From Pigmentiphaga litoralis (lineage in GTDB: Bacteria; Pseudomonadota; Gammaproteobacteria; Burkholderiales; Burkholderiaceae_B), in NCBI RefSeq assembly GCF_014651835.1, contig NZ_BMXQ01000001.1:3446120-3510119 (forward strand): a stretch of 64,000 nucleotides of DNA. Direction: 5' to 3'. The notes beneath the pieces are model-generated. The model searched no databases. It saw only the letters and a list, made by a program, of their open reading frames with translations, and was not told the DNA's origin. The position numbers and the translations under genes are program-made. Below, piece after piece: positions 58,985 to 64,000 of this stretch (position 1 is the stretch's first letter; each line of letters begins with the position of its first letter).

Positions 58985-59997
58985 GCTGCGCCCCCGGACA
59001 GACCCATCTCGGGCAACGCGCCGCCTGCCTCCCCCGCCTTGATCCGCCCGACCGTCGCCACGATCGCATCGCGTTGCCGCGCGATCGCGTCTGGCAAGGG
59101 CTGTTCGCCCATCTGCACCGCGCGGATCCAGTTGGCCGTGGCGCCGGCATCGCGATCGGGCAGCGCAGGCAATTCGGCAGGACTGCCGGCGGCGGCGTCG
59201 ATGACGGTTGTTGGCACGCCGCCCAGCCATTGCACCACGGCCTGCGGTCGCCGCACATTGGCCACGGCTTCGCCTTCGGTGCCGCGCATCAGCAGGCTGG
59301 CTTGCGGTTTGAGCGTGAACAGCTCGCCCAGCATGTCGCCAAATTCCGGATGCGTGTAGGCCGACAGCAGCAGGCTGGGCCCGGCCACCGGCCGCAGCAA
59401 CTTGGCCAGGGTGTGCGAGACATTGCGCACGCCCAGCACCCGCCGCAGGCCGACCAGCCGGGCCAGCCCCGGGCACGCGGTACCCAGCGGCAGATAGGCC
59501 AGGCGGTTGGCGGCCAGTTGGGATGACGCCTCGGCCGCGCTGCTGGCGGGGGACACGCCCAGGCGCTGCAGAATTTCGAGCGTGGTGATGCGCGTCTTGT
59601 TGGACCCGGCACCCTGCGCAGCCGGGTCGGACGCCTGGCCGTGCATGATCACCGGAATGCCTGCCTTCGCCAGCGTCAGCGCCAGCAGCGGGACCAGGTT
59701 GGGGGCGTGACGCGATCCGTTATAGGTGGGCAGCACGACCACGGGTGTGTCGCTGCCCGACGTGACGGCCACGCATCGCGTATCGACCGCATCCAGAAAG
59801 CCGGCGATCTCGGCCGCGACTTCGCCCTTCATGCGCAGGGCGATCAGCACGGCGCCCAGCTCCAGGTCGCTCACGCCGCCGTCGAAGATGGCTGCCATCA
59901 GGCTGTGCGCCTGTTCACGCGACAGTGCGCGCGATCCGTCTTTGCCACGGCCGATCTCGCGCATCAGCGCGGCGCAGGAAAAGGGGGTGGCGCTCAT
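58981..59997 (-). CDS. ybiB: YbiB/TrpD2-type protein (anthranilate PRT fold)
   Basis: A 338-residue protein with the anthranilate phosphoribosyltransferase fold: a helical N-terminal domain (LSREQAHSLMAAIFDGGVSDLELGAVLIALRMKG) and an alpha/beta domain with YNGSRHAPNLVPLLALTLAKAG. PRPP-site motifs of true TrpD are changed. E. coli YbiB binds nucleic acid and is LexA-regulated; TrpD activity is not expected. The start is ATG 59997 (or GTG 60003, two codons earlier). The stop overlaps cbiX. Confidence 0.9.
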   Translation of the reverse strand: MSATPFSCAALMREIGRGKDGSRALSREQAHSLMAAIFDGGVSDLELGAVLIALRMKGEVAAEIAGFLDAVDTRCVAVTSGSDTPVVVLPTYNGSRHAPNLVPLLALTLAKAGIPVIMHGQASDPAAQGAGSNKTRITTLEILQRLGVSPASSAAEASSQLAANRLAYLPLGTACPGLARLVGLRRVLGVRNVSHTLAKLLRPVAGPSLLLSAYTHPEFGDMLGELFTLKPQASLLMRGTEGEAVANVRRPQAVVQWLGGVPTTVIDAAAGSPAELPALPDRDAGATANWIRAVQMGEQPLPDAIARQRDAIVATVGRIKAGEAGGALPEMGLSGGAA

Positions 59998-60052
59998 GTT
60001 CACTGGGTTCCCAAGGGTTCGTCATTCAATCGCGGCAAGGACACCGCCGGCA

Positions 60053-60859
60053 TCACACCCGTTTCATCAACGCGTTGATGCGGTCGGCCGCCGCCAGCAA
60101 GGGAGGCAACAGGCGCTCGCGCATCTGGTCGGCGGTGATCCGGTGGGCCTGCCCGCTCAGGTTCAGCGCGGCCACCGTCCGGCCGTTTCGGTCCAGGATG
60201 GGCACGCTGATCGCAACCAGGCCGGTTTCCAGTTCCTGGTTCACCAGCGACCAGCCCTGCTTGCGCACGTCCAGTATCGCCTGTTTGAGCTGCACGGGGT
60301 CCACCAGCGTCAGCGGCGTATGGGCTCGCAGGTCTGACCGTTTCAGCACGGCGTCGATCTGCTCATCAGGCAGGCCGGCCAGCAGTACACGCCCCATCGC
60401 CGAACAATAGGCCGGCAGGCGGCTGCCAATGCCCAGGTTGATCGACATGATCTTGCCGGTCGGAATGCGCAATACGTAAACGATATCGACGTCGTCAAGC
60501 ACGGTGGCCGAGCACGACTCGTGCACCTCGGCAGCCAATGCTTCCATGATCGGCTCGGCCAGATCCCAGAAAGGCATCGACGTCAGATAGGCAAAACCCA
60601 GTTCCAGGATACGGGGGGTCAACCGGAACAGCCGCCCCTCGTTCGTCATGTAGCCCAACTGCACCAGGGTCAGCAGGATGCGCCGGGCGCCCGCGCGAGT
60701 CAGCCCCGATACCTCGGCCACCTCGGTCAGCGTCATGGCGGCGCGGCGCGCATTGAACGCACGAATCACCGACAGCCCGCGCGCAAAGGATTGCACGTAG
60801 GCGTCGCCGGGGCGAACATCTTCCGGCGCGTCTGACGTCAAGGCATGCATGCGCGTCAC
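60053..60859 (-). CDS. IclR-family transcriptional regulator (PcaR/PobR-like)
   Basis: A 268-residue regulator with an N-terminal winged HTH (FARGLSVIRAFNARRAAMTLTEVAEVSGLTRAGARRILLTL) and an IclR effector domain (SATVLDDVDIVYVLR, AYCSAMGRVLLAGLP, ETGLVAISVPILDRNG). The HTH sequence and size recall the PcaR/PcaU/PobR group for aromatic catabolism. The GTG at 60859 overlaps the nitronate monooxygenase stop (GTGA); an ATG three codons in (60850) is the alternative. Translational coupling suggests both respond together. Effector unknown. Confidence 0.92.
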   Translation of the reverse strand: MTRMHALTSDAPEDVRPGDAYVQSFARGLSVIRAFNARRAAMTLTEVAEVSGLTRAGARRILLTLVQLGYMTNEGRLFRLTPRILELGFAYLTSMPFWDLAEPIMEALAAEVHESCSATVLDDVDIVYVLRIPTGKIMSINLGIGSRLPAYCSAMGRVLLAGLPDEQIDAVLKRSDLRAHTPLTLVDPVQLKQAILDVRKQGWSLVNQELETGLVAISVPILDRNGRTVAALNLSGQAHRITADQMRERLLPPLLAAADRINALMKRV

Positions 60860-61842
60860 GCGGCGCCTCCAAGCAGGCGTGCGCGGGCCGCAAGATATTC
60901 GCGTTCGAGCCGGTCCGCCACCTGCGCGGCCGGGATGACGGCATCGATCTGGCCGACGCCCTGCCCCGCGCCCCAGATGTCGCGCCAGGCTTTTGCGCCG
61001 CTGGCGGGATCGGCGTCAGCGGTTTTCGTCAGCGTGTTCAATTTGCTCTTGTCCGCCTTGGGAAGATGATCGGGATCCAGGCCGGCGGCCACGATGGACG
61101 CACGCAGGTAGTTGCCGCTTACCCCCGTGAAGAAGTCACTGTAGACGACGTCTGCGGCCCGCGCGTCGACCAGCGCCTGCCGATGGTCGTCGCTGATGCG
61201 CGCCTCGGGCGTCGCCAGCCATCGGGTGCCGACATACGCCAGGTCGGCCCCTGCGGCCTGGGCGGCAAGTATCGCATTGCCCGACGCGATTGCGCCCGAC
61301 AGCACCAGCGGACCGTCGAAAAACGCGCGGATCTCGCCCAGCAAGGCAAACGGCGACAAGGTGCCGGCATGCCCGCCCGCCCCCGCCGCGACCGCGATCA
61401 GCCCGTCCACGCCGGCTTCCAGCGCCTTCTGGGCATGCCGCACATTGATCACGTCGTGCAGCACGATGCCGCCATAGGCATGCACCCGCGAGATCCACGA
61501 CGATTCCGGCGCGCGCAGGCTGGAGATGATGATGGGCACCCGGTGCGCGATACACACGTCCAGGTCCGCCTCGAGCCGGGTGTTGGACGCATGCACGATC
61601 TGGTTCACGGCCACCGGGCCGATCACGGCATCGGGATGCGTCTGCCGGTGCGCGGCCAACTGGGCGTCGATCGCCGTCAGCCAGCGGTCCAGCTCGGCTT
61701 GCGGGCGGGCGTTCAGTGCGGGAAATGACCCCACGACGCCCGACAGGCACTGCGCCACGACCAGCTCGGGCCCGCTGGCGATGAACATGGGAGCACTGAC
61801 GACAGGCAGCCGCAGGCGGCTGAGTACGGAAGGCAATGACAT
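60856..61842 (-). CDS. Nitronate monooxygenase / 2-nitropropane dioxygenase family
   Basis: A 328-residue FMN enzyme of the NMO family. The TIM barrel begins LPVVSAPMFIASGPELVVAQCLSGVVGSF; the conserved active-site His158 is in AVAAGAGGHAGTLSPFALL; the FMN phosphate loop is SGAIASGNAILAAQAAGADLAYVGTRW. It oxidises alkyl nitronates to carbonyls and nitrite, though many members act on unknown substrates, including enoyl-type ones. It is downstream of a thiolase (134 bp, with a strong terminator between) and coupled to an IclR regulator. Confidence 0.9.
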   Translation of the reverse strand: MSLPSVLSRLRLPVVSAPMFIASGPELVVAQCLSGVVGSFPALNARPQAELDRWLTAIDAQLAAHRQTHPDAVIGPVAVNQIVHASNTRLEADLDVCIAHRVPIIISSLRAPESSWISRVHAYGGIVLHDVINVRHAQKALEAGVDGLIAVAAGAGGHAGTLSPFALLGEIRAFFDGPLVLSGAIASGNAILAAQAAGADLAYVGTRWLATPEARISDDHRQALVDARAADVVYSDFFTGVSGNYLRASIVAAGLDPDHLPKADKSKLNTLTKTADADPASGAKAWRDIWGAGQGVGQIDAVIPAAQVADRLEREYLAARARLLGGAA

Positions 61843-61870
61843 GGGGATACCCGGAGGCGTAAAGACAAGG

Positions 61871-61900
61871 CCGGGCCGCGCAGGAACTGACGCGGCCCGG
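61871..61900 (-). terminator. Strong hairpin after thiolase gene
   Basis: CCGGGCCGCG and CGCGGCCCGG form a perfect 10-bp stem with a 10-nt loop. On the minus strand it is 76 bp past the thiolase stop and is followed by CCTTGTCTTT, a weak T-rich tail. It separates the thiolase transcript from the nitronate monooxygenase gene. Confidence 0.75.
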
Positions 61901-61976
61901 TAGTGCGCGTCATCCCCTGAAGATCAGCATGGCATGACGCGCGGCGCTGTGCGCCGGATGGTCTGGACCGTAACGA

Positions 61977-63158
61977 TCAGACCATTTCCACGGCCATGGC
62001 TACGGCTTCGCCGCCGCCGATGCACAGGGTGGCCACGCCACGCTTGCCGCCGGTCTTGCGCAGACCGCCGATCAACGTTGCCAACAGACGGGCGCCGCTG
62101 GCGCCGATCGGGTGACCCAGCGCGGTGGCGCCGCCGTGGATATTGACCTTGGAGGCGTCCAGCTTGTGGTCTTCGATGGCAGCCATCGCCACGACCGCAA
62201 AGGCCTCGTTGACCTCGAACAGGTCCACGTCATCCGCCTTCCAGCCGGTTTTATTGAACAGGTTCTTCAGGGCGCCGACCGGGGCGGTCGTGAACCACTT
62301 CGGTTCCTGCGAATGCGAGGCGTGGCCGACGACGCGTGCCAGCGGCTTCAGGCCCAGTTCCTTGGCGGTCGATTCGCGCATCATGACCATGGCGGCCGCG
62401 CCGTCCGAAATCGACGACGAGTTGGCGGCCGTGATGGAACCGTCCTTCTTGAACGCCGGCTTCAGGGTCGGGATCTTTTCCGGCATGGCCTTGCCCGGCG
62501 CTTCGTCCTTGGCGACCACGACTTCACCCTTGCGGCCCTGCACGGTGACGGGAGCGATTTCCCATTCGAAGCTGCCGTCTTCGATGGCGGCGCGGGCGCG
62601 CTTCAGGGATTCGAGCGAGTAGGCGTCCTGCTGCTCGCGGGTGAAGGCGTACTTGTCGGCGCAGTCTTCGGCGAACACGCCCATGGCGCGGCCTTTGTCG
62701 TACGCATCTTCCAGGCCGTCCATGGCCATGTGGTCATAGATCGTGGCGTGACCGAAGCGGATGCCCTGGCGGGCCTTGGGCAGCAGGTGCGGCGCGTTGG
62801 TCATGCTTTCCATGCCACCGGCCACGGCGATGTCGATGCTGCCCGCCACCAGGGCATCGTGCGCGATCATCGCGGCCTTCATGCCCGAGCCGCAGATCTT
62901 GTTGATGGTGCTGCACGCGGTGGTCTGCGGCAGGCCTGCGCCCAGCGCGGCCTGGCGGGCGGGCGCCTGGCCCTGGCCGGCCTGCAGCACGTTGCCCATG
63001 ATGACTTCCTGGACCTGTTCCGGCTTCAATCCGGCGCGCTCGACCGCGGCCTTGATGGCGACCGAGCCAAGCTCGTTGGCGGACAGAGCGGACAACTCGC
63101 CGAGCATGCCACCCATGGGCGTGCGTGCGATGGAAACGATGACGACGGGATCGGACAT
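61977..63158 (-). CDS. Acetyl-CoA C-acetyltransferase (thiolase)
   Basis: A 393-residue thiolase. The acyl-enzyme Cys89 is in NKICGSGMKA; the second set is NEAFA, His349 in GGATALGHPIGASGAR and Cys379 in LCIGGGEA. Length and motifs are those of biosynthetic-type acetoacetyl-CoA thiolase (AtoB/PhaA class). It condenses or cleaves acetoacetyl-CoA. It lies next to a LiuR-like MerR regulator (32 bp upstream gene), so it probably acts in leucine/isovalerate or other acyl-CoA breakdown; the operator at 63646 should control it. Confidence 0.95.
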   Translation of the reverse strand: MSDPVVIVSIARTPMGGMLGELSALSANELGSVAIKAAVERAGLKPEQVQEVIMGNVLQAGQGQAPARQAALGAGLPQTTACSTINKICGSGMKAAMIAHDALVAGSIDIAVAGGMESMTNAPHLLPKARQGIRFGHATIYDHMAMDGLEDAYDKGRAMGVFAEDCADKYAFTREQQDAYSLESLKRARAAIEDGSFEWEIAPVTVQGRKGEVVVAKDEAPGKAMPEKIPTLKPAFKKDGSITAANSSSISDGAAAMVMMRESTAKELGLKPLARVVGHASHSQEPKWFTTAPVGALKNLFNKTGWKADDVDLFEVNEAFAVVAMAAIEDHKLDASKVNIHGGATALGHPIGASGARLLATLIGGLRKTGGKRGVATLCIGGGEAVAMAVEMV

Positions 63159-63190
63159 GGAAAACTCCTGATTCGATAGAGGGTATGCAC

Positions 63191-63631
63191 TTATGCGGTA
63201 ACTGAGCGGGAACCCGCCTTCTTCTTCTTGCTTCCGTATTCCGACGGACCTTCCTTCAACTGGTCCAGCATTCGCCGACCCATGGCTTCCTGGGCATCGA
63301 TCTCGGCCAGGGTGAGATCGATATCTTCGCGGCGGCGCTCGAGAATCTGCCGATGCTGACTCAGCACCGACAGGAACTCCTTCAATTGCGGGACAGTGTC
63401 TTTGGGCTCATCGTACATGTCGAGCAGGTTGCGGATTTCGGCCAGGGACAGGCCAAGCCGCCGACCCCGCAGGATGAGCTTGAGGCGGGTGCGATCGCGC
63501 GCGGAATAGACGCGCTGCGAGGCTTCCCGGGTGGGCGAGAGAATGCCTTCGTCTTCGTAGAAACGGATGGCCCGGGCCGTGGCGCCGAATTCGCGCGCCA
63601 GGTCGGAAATCGTGTAGGTGGGCGCCGACAT
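63191..63631 (-). CDS. MerR-family regulator, LiuR-like
   Basis: A 146-residue MerR regulator: HTH YTISDLAREFGATARAIRFYEDEGILSPTREASQRVYS, then a coiled dimerisation helix (LKEFLSVLSQHRQILERRREDI) and a basic C-terminus (YGSKKKKAGS). There are no metal-binding Cys, and the sequence matches the LiuR/PA2016 group that controls branched-chain amino-acid and acyl-CoA catabolism. It is upstream of the thiolase on the same strand. A perfect palindrome ends 15 bp above its ATG, between it and the divergent MBL gene. Confidence 0.93.
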   Translation of the reverse strand: MSAPTYTISDLAREFGATARAIRFYEDEGILSPTREASQRVYSARDRTRLKLILRGRRLGLSLAEIRNLLDMYDEPKDTVPQLKEFLSVLSQHRQILERRREDIDLTLAEIDAQEAMGRRMLDQLKEGPSEYGSKKKKAGSRSVTA

Positions 63632-63645
63632 AGGTACACTTGCAC

Positions 63646-63661
63646 TTTACGTAAACGTAAA
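63646..63661. promoter_or_regulatory. LiuR-like palindromic operator
   Basis: TTTACGT-AA-ACGTAAA, a perfect 7-bp inverted repeat with a 2-bp spacer, sits in the 71 bp between the MerR ATG (63631) and the MBL ATG (63703). The ACGTAAACGT core resembles known LiuR sites. It can control both divergent genes. Confidence 0.82.
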
Positions 63662-63702
63662 CCCCATTCTAGGCGGCCAGGCGTCCAGGAGCAATCGACG
63701 GC

Positions 63703-64000
63703 ATGAACCCTCTCGAACACCAACTGCAGTATCCGTTCAACGATACCCTCCCTGCCGCCGGCACGTCCATTGAGGTTGCCCCGGGTATCCGGTGGGTGCG
63801 CCTGCCCTTGCCGTTCGCGCTCGACCACATCAACGTCTGGCTGATGCGCGACACCTACGAAGGCCGCGATGGCTGGACCGTGGTGGACTGCGGCGTGTCC
63901 CGCGACGAAGTCATGGGCATGTGGGAACAGGTGTTCGCCAACGAGCTGGACGGGCTGCCGGTGGTGCGCGTGATCGTCACCCACATGCATCCGGACCACA
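63703..64000 (+). CDS. MBL-fold metallo-hydrolase, truncated by window end
   Basis: The first 99 codons of an MBL-fold protein. It starts at ATG 63703 after an AGGAG element and reads MNPLEHQLQYPFNDTLPAAG, then GIRWVRLPLPFALDHINVWL and DGWTVVDCGVS, ending at THMHPDH, the first metal-binding motif (HxHxDH with M and P in the x positions). The remainder is beyond the window. This subgroup is often seen with acyl-CoA catabolic genes under LiuR-type control; the divergent operator suggests the same regulation here. Confidence 0.88.
   Translation, partial: MNPLEHQLQYPFNDTLPAAGTSIEVAPGIRWVRLPLPFALDHINVWLMRDTYEGRDGWTVVDCGVSRDEVMGMWEQVFANELDGLPVVRVIVTHMHPDH

Overview
This is a GC-rich, gene-dense stretch of bacterial chromosome with protein-coding genes on both strands. 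I saw no rRNA, tRNA, CRISPR array, insertion sequence or prophage. The organism is most likely a betaproteobacterium of the order Burkholderiales, probably Alcaligenaceae (Bordetella/Achromobacter/Pigmentiphaga-like). The reasons are four orphan Bug (TctC-type) substrate-binding proteins, six LysR regulators, a TrpD2/YbiB plus CbiX pair, and a PepSY/DUF3325/DUF3649 iron operon. The genus is an inference; I cannot name a species.

Layout. 1-16 kb: mostly housekeeping and envelope genes. These are a truncated KdpD-like sensor kinase, DUF427, a Nu-type GST, a large DUF3772/MscS channel, an Abi-like HEPN protein in less GC-rich DNA, a ChaA-type antiporter, lytic transglycosylase B, a CLC channel resembling the fluoride subclass, an M20 amidohydrolase, a diguanylate cyclase, a TPR-like exported protein, and TrhO coupled to a GST. 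16-24 kb: PPK2, an ETHE1-like persulfide dioxygenase, a LysR / orphan NMT1-type binding protein / 2OG-Fe(II) oxygenase module, a quinone oxidoreductase divergent from an HxlR regulator, a RIO kinase and a LysR. 24-44 kb: catabolic accessory genes. These are a PEBP protein, orphan Bug proteins, gamma-glutamyltransferase, several LysR regulators, an acyl-CoA thioesterase, an FMN alpha-hydroxyacid oxidase, a second LysR / NMT1-binding protein / Rieske oxygenase module, a lipoprotein MBL hydrolase, a LysR regulator with two HTH domains facing a dense operator array, a GDPD lipoprotein, cardiolipin synthase, and a tight Bug/amidohydrolase/class II aldolase operon. 44-52 kb: a Fur-box-preceded, overlapping four-gene iron operon, a Crp/Fnr regulator, and the AspT/aspartate 4-decarboxylase pair. 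52-64 kb: LysR divergent from Bug and an alpha-hydroxyacid oxidase, PrpF-like isomerase, a small membrane protein, and a leftward run (thiolase, nitronate monooxygenase, IclR, YbiB, CbiX, GST, peptide deformylase). The window ends with a LiuR-like MerR regulator, a perfect palindromic operator and a divergent, truncated MBL-fold gene.

How the genes fit together. The window reads as small regulator + binding protein + enzyme cassettes for scavenging and oxidising organic acids and aromatic or sulfonated compounds, set among core genes. Aspartate uptake/decarboxylation (AspT/AsdA) is a recognisable energy-yielding cycle. The most unusual signals are: (i) two paralogous cassettes in which an orphan ABC-type binding protein, with no permease or ATPase, is translationally linked to an oxygenase; (ii) the double-HTH LysR and its nested TTATCTA inverted repeats; (iii) a recurring pattern of short, mutually unrelated tandem duplications right beside stop codons; and (iv) an isolated HEPN/Abi-like gene.
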